This document shows, in pieces, positions 46,445 to 60,244 of a stretch of DNA of 64,000 nt. Both the position numbers and the translations under genes were made by a program. The DNA is from Heliocidaris erythrogramma (lineage: Eukaryota; Echinodermata; Echinoidea; Camarodonta; Echinometridae), in the NCBI GenBank assembly GCA_025617745.1, contig CM046854.1:58996721-59060720 (forward strand), in the 5' to 3' direction. Below the pieces are notes generated by a model, which had not been told where the DNA came from, ran no database searches, and saw only the letters and a program-made list of their open reading frames with translations. The stretch's first letter is position 1. Every line of letters begins with the position of its first letter.

Positions 46445-47470
46445 TGCATTCTCCTTATTATGCGGAGAGAGTGTGTGATGAAACGTAGTCCAGCATGAGG
46501 CTCTCAGCCTGTGCTACATGTATCAAACGAGGATTAGGCCTGTGGTTGTCTATCAACACAGCCGCACAAATGGTGTAAAAAAACAGATGACTGGATAATA
46601 CCCAAAGTGAGGAAAAAGTGGTGGCATAAAGGGCAATAACACAGCTAGTAGTGTGATGTGATGTCCTCACTGTACATCTGAATGAATGTAAAGCTATTTA
46701 TTGGATATTACATCAATGTAGGGACTTTCCAGTTATTGACTAATAAACAAGTTTACTAGTCACGCTTGTTATGCAGGTATACATAAATACATTGAGCAAT
46801 AGAGCAGATTTACGGCTGACTGAGAAGTTTCATAAAGAGATGTTTTTTTTAGTGGCTAGATACACTATATGTAGGTGGGTTCTGTAGTTTTCAAATTGCT
46901 GACCCCCCTCCCCAAACATTTAACATTTTAAAGTTGAAAAATGTAATGTATTTCGTATAAACAGGGTTTAATGATCATGTTTGTATTATACCATGTACAG
47001 TTAGGTTCACAATATCACCATACATACATGTACGTTTCTAAACAATGCTACATTATGACTAAAGTGTGCTTAATCACCTACAGGTAAAAGTGTACTTGGG
47101 CGGGCAAGTCCACGGTAATTTGTCCTACGAAGTACGGACTACAAATATTTTATTTAATACCTGATTACTGCATTGAGTTAATACCTGATTATGGCTATGA
47201 ATGAGACAGTACATGTATGACCAAAAACCAGTCTGAATCGATATAAATGGTAATCATTAGGCCTAATTGCAACAGGTAGTGTTAAAACGTATTTAGTATG
47301 AAGAAACCTCTCTCTCTCTCGGTTATGCAGTCATTTTAGGCCTACATATCACTAATAGAAAGTATGTAGTGTGTACCATCAAAAGACTATATCTGTTGGT
47401 TAACTACATGTAAGTAATAAATGGTGAAACAATGTTAGAAAAGAAATGAAACCTGTTGGACAGTGATTAC

Positions 47471-47536
47471 CTGTACGCACCTCTGTGTTGTAGAACAAGT
47501 GACGGTATCTCTTTAATCCGTTAAGGTATCCAAATC
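47471..47536 (-). CDS. ets1/2: Candidate alternative Ets1/2 exon, 66 nt, phase 1-1
   Basis: After TTTTGATCAG the sequence reads GA-TTT-GGA-TAC and stays open for 21 codons (FGYLNGLKRYRHLFYNTEVR and a final Thr) to ACAG|GTAATC. An in-frame TGA lies just upstream of the AG, so the open frame starts almost exactly at the splice site. Both ends are phase 1, like all downstream introns, so it can splice in frame to the exon at 30861 but not to the phase-0 exon at 44223. Its FGY-x-x-GL start resembles LGYPDGL of the 44.2-kb exon. The nearest T-run lies about 25 nt upstream, so the acceptor is only moderate. The call rests on phase and splice logic, not on a recognised domain. Confidence 0.42.
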
Positions 47537-47736
47537 CTGATCAAAACTTCTCAAATATCCAAGAAAAAAAGATTTAGAATGGAATCGGTTTTGGAACAGT
47601 GGCTGGATCCCGGCAAGCACCATATATGCAATCCAGTTATAATTCCCAATGGAGAAATCAAAAAGGCCTATCTCAACGTGCACAGTGATGGGGTCAGGCG
47701 CATGTGCCACTGATAAAAGTTTGCAACAGTTTTAAC

Positions 47737-47916
47737 CTCCAGAAGAACTTGATCCATCCACTGCAACAAACAAGTCTTTACGCAGCCAGCCCCTCATGAA
47801 TCACCCCCGTCTCTCATTGGTCTAACCTTAATTGGCATTTGTCAGCCTGTATGCAAATGAGGCCCAACTGTTTCAGGACTGCTCCATTGTTCCTACAGAG
47901 GGGGGATCTCACAATG
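47737..47916 (-). promoter_or_regulatory. Promoter-like island with CCAAT, octamer and Sox sites
   Basis: Read on the minus strand, an AACAATGG Sox-type site (47891-47884), an ATTTGCAT octamer (47858-47851) and two CCAAT boxes (47835-47831 and 47820-47816) lie in order. They are followed about 60 bp later by an ATG at 47757-47755 opening MDQVLLE before a weak GAG|GTTAAA donor in phase 0. Phase 0 is what the 44.2-kb exon needs. MDQV also occurs near the N-terminus of human ETS2. A first exon here is inference; the motif cluster is visible. Confidence 0.35.
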
Positions 47917-50675
47917 AGACCGAGGGGGAGTCTTTTGTGCTGTGATTAGCCAAGGGAAATCGCCACTTTCCTGCGATCACAGCTAATTTACACTACCCCA
48001 TTTATCGACAGGAAACTTCTCCTTAGCATTCTATAGAGAACAAGAAAAGACAGCAATACACAATGCCTTCCCAACCTAAAAGTCTTCATTGAAAACTTTA
48101 GCCCCACAACAAAAACAAGACACCACGGTAGAATTATCAGTGAGCCCAGCATAGTTTTTATGATGCTTTACTCTTCTGCTAATAAGCGACGATGAAAACC
48201 CCCATTCGTAGAATAGTTGTGGCTTATGAGTTCAGCACTCTCAATTACTCACTTTACTAAAAATTAATGTTGCCACACGCCACATATATGGGTAGGCCTA
48301 CATGTACAAACGGTGTACGAGCCTGTATATTTGTTCCACATAATATTCGGATCATGCATAGTACATGTATAATGGCAATAACATCTGCAAGTTCAAAAAA
48401 GTCTCCCTTTGCCTGGCAGATTTTTTTTTCTCCTATGATCAGATCTGCATTTCTTTTTCATGAAGAAACAAAGCACATTCACTTTGTCAAATCGGTCAAC
48501 AACTTTTTAATGAGAAAAACCGATACGAGAAACCAAAGTACATTCAGATTTTCATAAAGTTCAAGCTCAGGAGGAAAACATTCCAATACATCATTTCCTA
48601 TAATCATATCCTTTCATACATATATAGTTCTACTAAACCATCTGTTTGTATCACTTTTGGAAGGAACAGTGTCAAATTGATGACACCCTTTTGTTTTATT
48701 TGGTCGATCTGAAAATGACTTTTAAATAATCAATGGAGTCAGGTTGAACATAAATGTGAGGATTGTTTACCCTGTCCTATCTTTTACTAGTATACGACCC
48801 ATTGAGAAAGCAAATAACCACGGCTTTTCTTTCATGGCTTCTTTTATCATTACTTATTTTTCAAATCATTAGAGTTTCTCCTAGTTAGAGGAAAAATTGT
48901 CCTTGGTCCATTTCCCTTCTATTTATAGTGACATTCTGAATAAGAATCATACTACAATGTAACATTTACAAAAAATGATTTTGCAGAAAGATTCTTTAGA
49001 TCTTAAATTCATGTTTTTCATACCATATTTAAGTGTTTTGGTTTAACAAAAGACCATTTAATTAGAATTGTTTATTGGAACAGTATTTTCCAGAAATTAT
49101 ACTATGAAATATTTGATCAGAATTATTTTTTTTTACTATTTTCTGTTACAATAGTTCAGTGAACCCCTGAATATACATGTAGCCATGTGCTACAAAGCTC
49201 GCAAGGAGCTCGATCAGATTGTTCCTTTTTCGCACACATGCACAGCATGACCAGATGTTTTATTCTTAATTCATAAGAATTAATCCTGCCCACAAGAAAT
49301 ATTTTTCCTGGAAAATGTCAAAAATGGGACTTTTAATTGACAGAAACTTGCCATTCCCTCCTGGCATAATTACACAATTGAATGGGTATAATTGCATACC
49401 ACTAGTCTAAGTTTTTCTCAGATGTGTATATATAATTCTCTTTTATAACTTACAATGGAAATATTGTTGGTCTCTTGGTCTCCATTCTGACATGTACATT
49501 GCACTTTGTTTAATTTCCTTGAAGTCATGATTTCATATCAAAATTTATTTTTTCCAAACATGTCCCATAATCCCCGAGAGAAATACACAATAACAATACT
49601 CAGTTCTGTCGCCTCAATGTATTTTAGGGCTGAATTCATAGAAATAAATCTCTTACATCTATTCTCTCTTATACTGTATACTCCCCTGCAAATCAACTAG
49701 AGCATAAACTAACAAGATTTCAACAAATGTTGGATAGAACCTCTCCAAATGCAAGCCAAGGATGAAACAAACAACTTTAAACCACAAGAAAGGAGAGAAA
49801 ATTGGAAAGAAAGTGAGAAAATGGCATTTTCTGATTCCTAACAAGCATTATAGCCTCTAAGGAACCCCTCTTGAACTTGTTGAACTTTTTATAAGACTGA
49901 CTCATTCAACTATCCCACTGACTTTTTGCCTTAAAAATGTGGGAAAGAAGGCAATTTGATAGAGGTAATCTGTACTTTGGCCTCTCCATTTTGGGTCCCT
50001 AAATATACACCATACCATGTCACGTACCTATCGTCTTAATATGTTGTACTGTCAATCAAGGTATTAATCAAGGTATTAGTAATTTACAATTTACATGTAC
50101 ATGTAGCACTGTTTTGTGGAGAGAATATTGGGCCTACATGTGTATGTACTGCAGAATCGTCTGATTTTTTTTTGTCCATTGAGGAGAAATTGCCATTAAT
50201 TTCCCTCATGTATGCCCCCTATTTACATTTGCAGCATTTTTATAAGCTTAAGAGTTAAATATTGCAGTCACAGAAGAGACACATAATTCCTGACATGCAT
50301 ATTACGAAGGAGCTTATTCCCCATAGAAATTTTCATCTCTTTACTTTTGAGACTTTTCTACATATAAATTGCGGGGGGGGGGGGGGGGAATAAAAGAGGT
50401 TTTCAATAGTTGAGAGAAAAGGATGTTATCGACTACAACCTCAAGCTAGATCAGAAATGCAGCTGAATGTTTTCTTGGAAGTAAGCAATCACTTCATGAA
50501 AGCACAAGAGATCACTTTTAGGAAACACAAGAGAAAAAAGGTGTTGGTTTACTTTCAGAAATCGTACTCAAAATGCTGATGTTCATGTATTTCATTTGCA
50601 GTTCTAATCTGAAAACCGAGAGAGAAGAGAAAAACCTTGGAACAGAGATATATCCGTAATTTCATTGATTTCAAC

Positions 50676-50868
50676 TACAGTCAAACCTGCTTTAGCGACC
50701 ACCTGTATAGAAAAACCACCTGTCTATAAAGACCACAATTTTCGTTTCCCTTGAAAAGTGTTTCTCATTGAAATGTGTATTAAAGGAACCTGTCCATAAA
50801 GACCACCTGCTCATAAAGACCGCTTTTTTGTCTCCCTTGAGCGGTCTTTATAGACAGGTTTCACTGTA
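50676..50868. mobile_element. MITE with CAGTCAAACCTG ends, 193 bp
   Basis: TACAGTCAAACCTG at the left and GACAGGTTTCACTGTA at the right are inverted repeats ending in TA. ATAAAGACCACC/ATAGACAGG words repeat inside. The arrangement is typical of non-autonomous Tc1/mariner-type elements. Confidence 0.75.
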
Positions 50869-53149
50869 TCAGTGAATCTGAAGACCGAGAATCAACATCT
50901 TAAGGTGAATGACCCATGCATAAGTGCACAGTATTCTTGACAGAAGTAACAATCCTATTTGGCACGGACAACTTTAAAAGTGATTCATCACAAAAATAAA
51001 TCAAAAGCACAATGGTGCAAGTCACGCTTCAAGCCACTTTCCCTCTCTGCGTCTCCCATTCATTCCCCATTAAAGACAACTTTCCCTTCTGCAGGAGGCA
51101 AATTGGTGTACATGTCACTCCATCGTGTTAATCCCTTTCTTGCGCCAAAATCCTCTTCAGAATTAAAGTGACTCTGCTGCCTGAACGACTCTCTGCCATT
51201 GATTTGTTTGATCCGTCACAGCCAGTCCAACAATGGACGATTATCGATCGCAGCCCTAACCCTCCTACAATTTAGACAGGGTCAATGCAGTTGCAGTATT
51301 CATCACATCCTGAGCCTATTGTAGGATTCGATCCATTTCTTTAGGGAGTGGAATTTAAATGTTCCAACCTTGGAATACTTCCAGAGTTTTAGAAAGAAAC
51401 AATCAATACTGGTATGTCCATCATGAGCCCATGACCTAATGTACTCTTTGTACTTGTATAAAGTCTGTACATATCAAATGGAACATGCCTTTTCAGGTTT
51501 GTTGGACAGGTCTCCCCAGATGAACTTTCAAAATTCGCTTTAAAATTATGTAAAAAAAAAAATTGGCATCATTGGCCGTTCCGCTATTTTACTTTATCCA
51601 ATTTTTACAATAATTTTATGGAGAAAAGACATCACTTAACCCTTCAATCAAGAGTTCAGTGTATTGGATGTTTCTGACAAATTTCCTATAAAATGCATTA
51701 ACCTACATTATCAAGTACATTTATGATAAACGTTCATATTTAACCAAGCTTTATTTTAGTGCCTGATGAATAAGGCCTACACGTATTCTTAACTACAACC
51801 ACAATGAAATTAAAGTGGCATTAAACTGGTAGAACTTGACAGTGCCATTGAGTGATTGCTAAATTAAAATAATTTGAAAATTATTTGCGTTTTATTTTGA
51901 CAGACGGCGTATTTGGATAATAGGTACATTTTATAATTCAAACTATCATTTTTGACTTGCAAGGTGGAAAAATTGCAGGTACATTCTAAGCTTCTACAAA
52001 CGAGAATGGGGCATGATGGGAAAATCAGAGGCACCGACACTTTTCAAATCCTGTTAAGAGATGGCCCTATTTAGGAGGTTCAGTTTACTGTCACTTTAAA
52101 ACCAACTTTCGGTATTGCTATGGCCCGTAATACTGTTATGTTCATATCGCTAATACCATCGTAAGCACCATGAATACAGACACGCCAAGAAAGAGAAAAA
52201 GTGAAATGACTGCAAACACTATACATGCACAGTAAAAAGTCAAAGAAACTACAGGCATTTGGGAAAAATAACAATCATAAGCACTTTGATTACACATCAC
52301 CGAGATGAAACGCAACATTTTCTGCAAGATGATTTTCAGTGCAGCTCTTTCATTTATTCATAACATGCTATACGCTAGTCGTGTCTCATCAAAACATCTT
52401 CAGATGACGCCAGATTTAACAAAAACCTGAAATCCTAAGGAAAATGTCTTTCAAAAATCAAGCAGCTGTCCCTATTTGAGCATCTTGAAGAAACGATACA
52501 AATCACACATTATCCAGATATTGATGATTTAGTCTTACTTATCAGACATGTTGGAAAAGTAATGTTTGAAAAGTGAACGTGTTTATTGCTTCCAGAAACT
52601 CATACATTTGTAAATCAAACACCTCTTTAGCATTACTGTTTTTATTTTCCCTACCTACTGTTTTACATGCTGGCTTTAATAAGTTCTTGCTTAGCCATAG
52701 GTACAACAGTAATGAAATTGACGACCCTTAAAACATTTTTTTGAATGCACATTTCCTTCTTTTTTGAATATTACTATAAACACTGCCAACAATTTATGTT
52801 GGACTGTAAAAACGTGTTATATACACACACACACACTTTAACAAGGAAGCCATAGAGTCTGGATGTCACACTAAATTCACGAGGCGCATCTGATTAAAAT
52901 CCCACCTAATGAAGAACTCTCCCGACAACAACGCTAAGACTCAGAAATCCTTCGGTGACGAGTTGTCGCCACTCTGATGTCGCAATGATCAAGACAGATT
53001 TCTGACAAAATATCACAGGCATGGATTCCTTAAGATGCGGGAGTTTTAGAGTGTAATGACTGGATTAAATTCAATAATTCATCACAGAGTTTACCAAGCT
53101 ACATGTTGATATAATATTTTTGTAATGTAAAGTATAGCATACATAGCAA

Positions 53150-53193
53150 TTGGCTATACCAAGGAGTGATCTGTGATGACTCCTTGGCTATAC
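53150..53193. repeat. Small hairpin flanked by 10-bp direct repeats
   Basis: TTGGCTATAC at 53150-53159 and 53184-53193 flank CCAAGGAGT...ACTCCTTGG, a 9-bp stem with an 11-nt loop. Confidence 0.8.
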
Positions 53194-55525
53194 AACATGT
53201 ATATGTACACTCGAGTAGGAATTTCGGTATTTTGGAATGTACATGTACATGTAGGTTTAAACAAAATAACAATAGTACATTTTTCTTCATATGATGTGCA
53301 GGATGAATCCTTACCAGCAAAGGCAAATTTTACTATATTCTTGTAAAAAGCCACCATCAATTGAAAAGGTGCCACTGATTTATAAATAATCTGAACTAGA
53401 AAATTTGAAGTGGCCAGTGCAAAGAAAATTTACTTCTAGTGCGGATCCTTGTCTATTTATACATCGTGATCATCGCTATGAATTCTAAGCACAAACTCCT
53501 TCAGTTTTGACCACAAAATAACTAAACCAAAATATGCAGTACAAATTGTAGACATGCAGTCATACGTGTATACATAGTGCTGGATTTAGCAAGCGTTTAA
53601 ATGTACATGTAGTAGCGAAATTTATCAAAACTCAACTACTTGACATATGTAGTTTCTATAATTCTATTACACATGTACATGAGAACCTGAGAGCTCTTTG
53701 CACTTTCGATTCTTTATGGAGGAATTGGAAAGAAATGTCTCTCCCTATCTGACCTCCCACACTCTAAATATTTCCTGACATTTGTACATGTACATCTCCC
53801 CATCTGTCACCCTCTTAACATCTCATTTATATCCCTCCATCTTTCTCTCTCTTTATCCCCCACCAACCCTTATTCCTGGCACTTTAACTTAGTAAAACGG
53901 CAAATGAGCTCCAGTGACGGTGTGAACAATAAATGTTATTTATTTTATTCATTTTCACACAAACCATGGATATATACATGTAGTAGGCTTGAAATACCTT
54001 TTACATACACCCCACCCCCACACTATTTCTCAATCTGTCCATCAATTCACTGCAGAGCCGATTACAGTAAGCCATATTTATAACTGTGCACAGCATGGTC
54101 CAACAGCCTGTTGCAAACTATTCAGTTGTGCCACCAGTTGAATGACCAGCTCTGTGCTATAAATGGCACAGCTTTCGGAAGCTTTTCCTTTTCACTTTAC
54201 AGGAAAAGACCCAAGCAATGAATAAGAGAAAGAATGGATTCAGCCCCCAAGTGAACTTCCCATATTACCCATTGTGTGTCTGCCCCATTCAAGCACATTC
54301 AACCCCACAGGATTACAGCGTCTAATCCGCTTTTTTATCAATGCCTTCGCTTCCTCTCTTTAAACACTACCTTTAAATCACAGACCTATTATCAAGTGTA
54401 CTCCAGATGATAGTTGAGAAGGGTCAATATTTGGAGAGCAACTGGAGCACCTCTTGGGACAAAAGGTTTTGAGTGGTTTAGGGGCACTTGAACTTGAATA
54501 CTTTTATGTACAAGTATATGGTCTACAGACACACTACTGCTTGAATGGCATTGTCTGATTGTAAAATGCAGACTGTTAACTGCCATGTATTGAGAAAGGT
54601 GTGACCGAACAAATAAACAATTATCATCAGCATTATGAATTTTAGAATACAATCTATCAACATGTAGCCAATATGTGATATCTAACAAAGTTAATCAAAT
54701 TTTATCTTAACTTATTGACTTCTTACTCCCTTTGTTTTTCCCTTCCATATCCCCCAAATAAATTTTCAAAATAAAAAAAAAACCCCACAGAAACCTAGAC
54801 TTGCCTTATTTCATGTAGCTCTAACCCTGTCTGAAGAATGTTAATATTCTTAATTTACCATAAAAAACATACACCCACTGTAATGACTTAAACAAAATAT
54901 CCCATATTTTTTGCTAATTTCTTACATAAATGCAAAAAATATCAGCACAATAACTCTCAAGGACATTTCAATTTTTTAACACGGGTAAAAACAAAACTAT
55001 TGCAACAGAGCTTGAACTGAGACGTCATAAGGAATTTTAAGTGAAAAGCTGCTTAAATTGCTGGCGCCTCGACTGTTCTAAAACCAGTTATTTTTCTGGG
55101 ATATTAACAATGGAATGCCTCGGCTCAGTAACTCACTATAGCCCAACACCTCCACCACAATGCTATTTTTGCAGAGAGACCTCACATTGAACTTGCCCTT
55201 TTTGCGTATGTTTTCTTACAAGCCACTTTTTGGGTTCGAAATGAGAGTGAACTCTGTAACCTCTAGAAATGCATTGTGTATTCTTGTTTTGGTGAAAACA
55301 CAGATAATCAGTATTGTAGGCATTTGAGTCACATCCACCTCGGCAATAAGTTTTCCATTCAGTGGTATATCTGGCAAAACAGAATTGTTTTACTAACATA
55401 TGAACGAACCGGTGAAGAACGGCATAATTATCCTGTGTTCAACGAGAGCGTTTGCATAGATGGAATCGTGCATTGTTAGTATGTTGGGAAATTCTATTGC
55501 AAGCTTTCAGGTCATCAAGAGAAAA

Positions 55526-56025
55526 NNNNNNNNNNNNNNNNNNNNNNNNNNNNNNNNNNNNNNNNNNNNNNNNNNNNNNNNNNNNNNNNNNNNNNNNNNN
55601 NNNNNNNNNNNNNNNNNNNNNNNNNNNNNNNNNNNNNNNNNNNNNNNNNNNNNNNNNNNNNNNNNNNNNNNNNNNNNNNNNNNNNNNNNNNNNNNNNNNN
55701 NNNNNNNNNNNNNNNNNNNNNNNNNNNNNNNNNNNNNNNNNNNNNNNNNNNNNNNNNNNNNNNNNNNNNNNNNNNNNNNNNNNNNNNNNNNNNNNNNNNN
55801 NNNNNNNNNNNNNNNNNNNNNNNNNNNNNNNNNNNNNNNNNNNNNNNNNNNNNNNNNNNNNNNNNNNNNNNNNNNNNNNNNNNNNNNNNNNNNNNNNNNN
55901 NNNNNNNNNNNNNNNNNNNNNNNNNNNNNNNNNNNNNNNNNNNNNNNNNNNNNNNNNNNNNNNNNNNNNNNNNNNNNNNNNNNNNNNNNNNNNNNNNNNN
56001 NNNNNNNNNNNNNNNNNNNNNNNNN
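55526..56025. other. Assembly gap, 500 N
   Basis: Exactly 500 unknown bases. It lies just downstream, in gene orientation, of a TATA-containing island, so a first exon could be hidden in it. Confidence 1.
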
Positions 56026-56160
56026 GGTATAGCCGTGCGACAGAAGTGCAATAAAACGTAGATCGTATTCTACTCTCGGACAGGGAGATCCCTGGATTGA
56101 TAGTGACACTGCGCCTTTAATCTCACCAGAAAACCCACAAATCTCAATATTGACCAGGTG

Positions 56161-56440
56161 CTTTTATACGAGCGCGTACTGGATGAGTGATGTCTCCATT
56201 TAAACGCCCGGATGCAGGAGATCGTGATCGGAATATCATTTCAATGCTAATTTGCGCCTCCTGAAAAAGTCGGAATCCCCCGAATATCTTATGTCTTAAT
56301 TCCCATTCATTGTCAACGGTGGATATTCTCTCACGCGGGTTCCCGTGTGGAGCGATATTAGCAGACGGTTTGGAAGTCAAGAGCCGGCTTTGCACCGCAT
56401 CTAATTTACTGTCATTGATTTTGGCGCGCTTTGCCAATCC
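56161..56440 (-). promoter_or_regulatory. Possible promoter with TATAAAAG and E2F-like site
   Basis: This stretch is GC- and CpG-richer than its flanks. On the minus strand TATAAAAG lies at 56168-56161, downstream of a TTTTGGCGCG E2F-like word (56419-56428 on plus) and a CCAAT/ATTGG at 56434-56438. A start about 30 nt past the TATA would run toward the N gap. The one open frame here (56144-56437 minus) has no recognised domain and ends at the TATA word. Confidence 0.3.
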
Positions 56441-57526
56441 GTGCTTTCTCCTTTGATATTTGAGGATACCATCATGCAGGAGTCAAAGTAAGAGCTCGAT
56501 ATCTCGAAAAGCAAAGAGAGTTTCCCTCTTTAGTATAACTATACTTGGGATTAACGTGCCATAAATTTATTAAATAATTCATTTCATGCCATGGAAACTA
56601 CGCACGACTCAATAATTCACTGTTATGAGTCGTGTTGTTACATTTTGTGTTCAATGAGACTTATAATGAAAATACATGAAATACTATTTTCGTTCAATGG
56701 AATGTATCTATATATCAATGTTACATAAACATATCCATCGTTCATGATTATGACTGACGAAGTGTACTCTTTTATGTAATAGTTATGTTATCTATTAACC
56801 AGAAAAAAAAAAAATAGTAGTTCCACATCTGCATAAGATGATGACATTCCTTGGGCAGCACATGTATGCTTTGCATGAGCAAGGTATTATATTTCATGAA
56901 TACCCTACAGTATAGGAGGGAGATAATTGAATAATTATAAACAACTTGTTTGACTGAAAAGATTTATCCCCGGTGCGGAGGTGACATGAAGTGCTAAGCA
57001 TTTTTTTTTCTTCGCTCTAGGGTTGAAGTAAATTTGACCCGCCGTCACACTTAACGGTCTCAAATTAATGTTTATGAATAATAGCCATTAGCGTTTTCTG
57101 AGCTGCGTTGGGTTAGGTTATAGGGAATTCTACATGCCGCGGTTATAGCGATGATCAAGTGGCCATAATAACATGATGATGACTTAATTAGCTATGGGAG
57201 TAACACAGAAATCACGTTTTATTTTACCCTATAGCTGACAATGAAAGAAAATAAGCACAAACTTAAATCCCATGACTAAATCGAGGATTGATGAATAAGA
57301 ATTATGAATATGAATTAAAATAAAATGTGGTATGATTATGAGGGATGGTGGTAGCTAGAAACTTGGTAAAAAAAATGGAAGTAGATGTAAGAGGAACATT
57401 TATAACGAATAACTGATTGACCTTACTGTAATCATATTTAGAACGGATTGTAAAGTATTATAATTAAATTGTAATAAATACAAAGATGTAAGAAAGTAAG
57501 AACTGACAGAGAGGGACAGAGACATA

Positions 57527-57557
<31 letters not shown>

Positions 57558-60244
57558 AGGGGGTAGTGAGATGCTATTATTGCCTCCGTTATTACGCAAT
57601 GGATGCATAACATAGAACTACCCCCATTTGAATTCAATTAGCACGACATTGGTACATGTACGCTCCGACAGCTTAGCATGCATAGGGGATGAAGTTAAAG
57701 ACGGAGTCGAGATTGATGTGAATAAAACATTAAGTGATATGATTCACAAGAGGAATGCAAATGAGGAGAAGAGTAGTCACAATTCTAGGCATATTATCTC
57801 TCGAGTCAAGAAGACTGTGCACGGGGGAGCCCTCGCAAGATGCTAAACACGGCCATTTGCTAAGATAATATTTTGCCAACTTGAGCCAGAGAGGGCTATC
57901 CCGTGACAAACGGAGTTGTCGGCGGAGAAGAGAGAAGGTTGACATGGATGACACGGAGGTTGGCGGTGAAGATGGTGATCGGAGATGGAGAGAAGAGATT
58001 ATGAAGGAGATGATGATGGTTTGATGTGCGGTAGTGGTGTATAAAAGTACGGGTCGTAAAGAGATCATGCCGTTATCATGATTGTTGGTAAGGCACTATC
58101 TCACTTGAATAGGAAGACGGAGAGAACAAGGAAGCACATGGATGTCATCTATGTAAATGCGAAGGATGAGAACGATGCTATCATGGATGGTGACGATGAT
58201 GATGATGATGTTGATGATGGCTACGTTGGAGATGGATTGATAATGTTACACACACACACACACACCCCACACACCTACACGCACATATATATATATACAT
58301 ATATAATATAGATTACATTTTTTTTTAAATTGTGGTAAAGATAAGAATGCAGATAGAGGAGTCAAAATAATAGGCAGAGGGAAGTACTGTAAGCAGGATT
58401 ACTGCAAAAGTTGCAATCATTACAACTGTAATCTCTTCTCTTTGAATCTTTTTATTCCGTTTCTACGTTACCAACAAAACGCTGTTGTTAGCTGACAATG
58501 TCTGAAATCAGAGCAATAGTCCTACAAAATCTTGAATTTGCCGCAGAGCCTAATATTATACAAATCCATTGTTATGGAATAAAGCGCATGGATCGAAATT
58601 GTACAGATATCATTTGGAATGACTCAGGCATTGTCAAGAACTATTAACGTTACTCAACAGTGTGTAAGGCTGAGATCGTTAGAAATTTGAATTGGGTCAT
58701 ATTCACCCCATAATCGATTGTGAATGGATGTCAATAGGCGACAATGATATTACTTCAGGGGTTCAAGATGGAAAGAGAGACGGGATACAAAAAATACATG
58801 GAGAAGAGAGAGAGAAAGAGAGAGAAGAGAAATAAAGAGGCTGGGTAGTGGATAGGAAGAGAGAAAAAAGAAAAGAAAATAAGCAGTATCTTTATAAAAG
58901 ATGGTACTCATGTTACAAGTAGATATATGTTCGTTATTACGTCATATTCCTCATGTTCATAGAGATTCTTTTGGGAGAGTTTATTTATGCACAATCGTTA
59001 TGCTCTCTTTGACGTTTGTTTAAATGTCATATTCTAAGACATGTAAGAAAAATGGGGCCAAAAAAAAATGGGTTGAAAATAGTAGTGTAAGTAAAAACAA
59101 ACGAAAGACACGTAATAACAGTGTAATACAAACTGTCCGAGTCGTGTTGAAGCTAGCTCGAGTGGTCCGCCATTTTGTTTCCTTGCCTACCGTCAAAATG
59201 TCATGATTGTCGAGGTAATTACAGCGTATCATCTATCTACATTTGACATTGGACGGAGTGCGTTTTGGGAATAATACATACATTAATTCCATCAATGCCA
59301 TATTGATCAGGGGCTAATGAAAATAATCGAGACTCAAATCCTCGTGGGAAGTACGACTAACATGGCCCAAACGGTCGTCGATGTCCTTATCGTGAGCTAG
59401 ACACTGCAAATCAAAATATTCTGTTGGGGATGATGAGACGAATGTTTGGGTTGTGTTATCCTTGTCATGTTGAATCGAGCAATAAAAGTACCGCCTTTGG
59501 AATAGAAGCAGTGTTTCAATTGATATCCTAGACCGTGGCGTGTTTTTATGCTGGCGGGAACGTGTTTCATTCATTTTTCAAGATTGAACGCCAAATTTAG
59601 AAATACACCCGCAGTTGTGGTAAAACATATGAAATGAATATGGAATAGGTGACTTCGTTAATCATTGATCCGGGATGATAATCAAGGGCGTGAATATATA
59701 TTTGAAAGGGTTTCAATTTAGATGGTTATGAATTTTCATAAACGCTTATTTTTACCATGATAACATGGAAATGAGATCAGCATGTGATATGTTTTATCAT
59801 CATTCATCATCATTCCTTTATAAGTTTTTAAAAACTATGCAAAGCTTTAACTCTTGACTCAATAGAATGATAACATTACTTTTCAAATATGTACGTAATA
59901 TAATACCATAAATTCACCCTCCATTTTGGTTTTCTTTGTAATTTACCTAATTGTTATGTATTTTGTATTTTCATGTGGAATGAAACTGCAGGGCGCCTTT
60001 GCAAAACAGTCTTGCATAACAGAACAGGCCAACCCATGCAGCAGTATAAAATAAAGAGGACAAAATAAATAGATAATAGTATTCTTATTATATTGATTTT
60101 GGTTTTTTTAAAGAAGGAAGTGTATCAACACTCATTTAAGCTGCACGAATACCCTTATAACCTGATGAAGTCTTAAATTAAATATTTTTGGTATGCATTT
60201 TTTAAATTATACAATTGTGCATTCAAATATATAGAATAGGTAAC

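Larger units (their letters stand above)
44224..47470 (-). other. ets1/2: Intron / 5' region between the 47.5- and 44.2-kb exons
   Basis: Apart from the exon-edge copies and tandem units it contains a 17-G run (45411-45427) and a TTTCGC MITE (46167-46444). No convincing additional exon. Confidence 0.6.
47537..55525 (-). other. 5' intronic/upstream DNA, 47.5-55.5 kb
   Basis: No exon could be supported apart from the island at 47.74-47.92 kb. It has a TA-type MITE (50676-50868), a 16-G run (50373-50388), a CA run (52822-52838), a hairpin with flanking repeats (53150-53193), and a CTGTGC-TATAAATG-GCACAG inverted word near 54154. Confidence 0.6.

Noticed and set aside
55452-56109. Long frames across 55.5-56.1 kb
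   Set aside because: They are produced by the run of N and carry no information.
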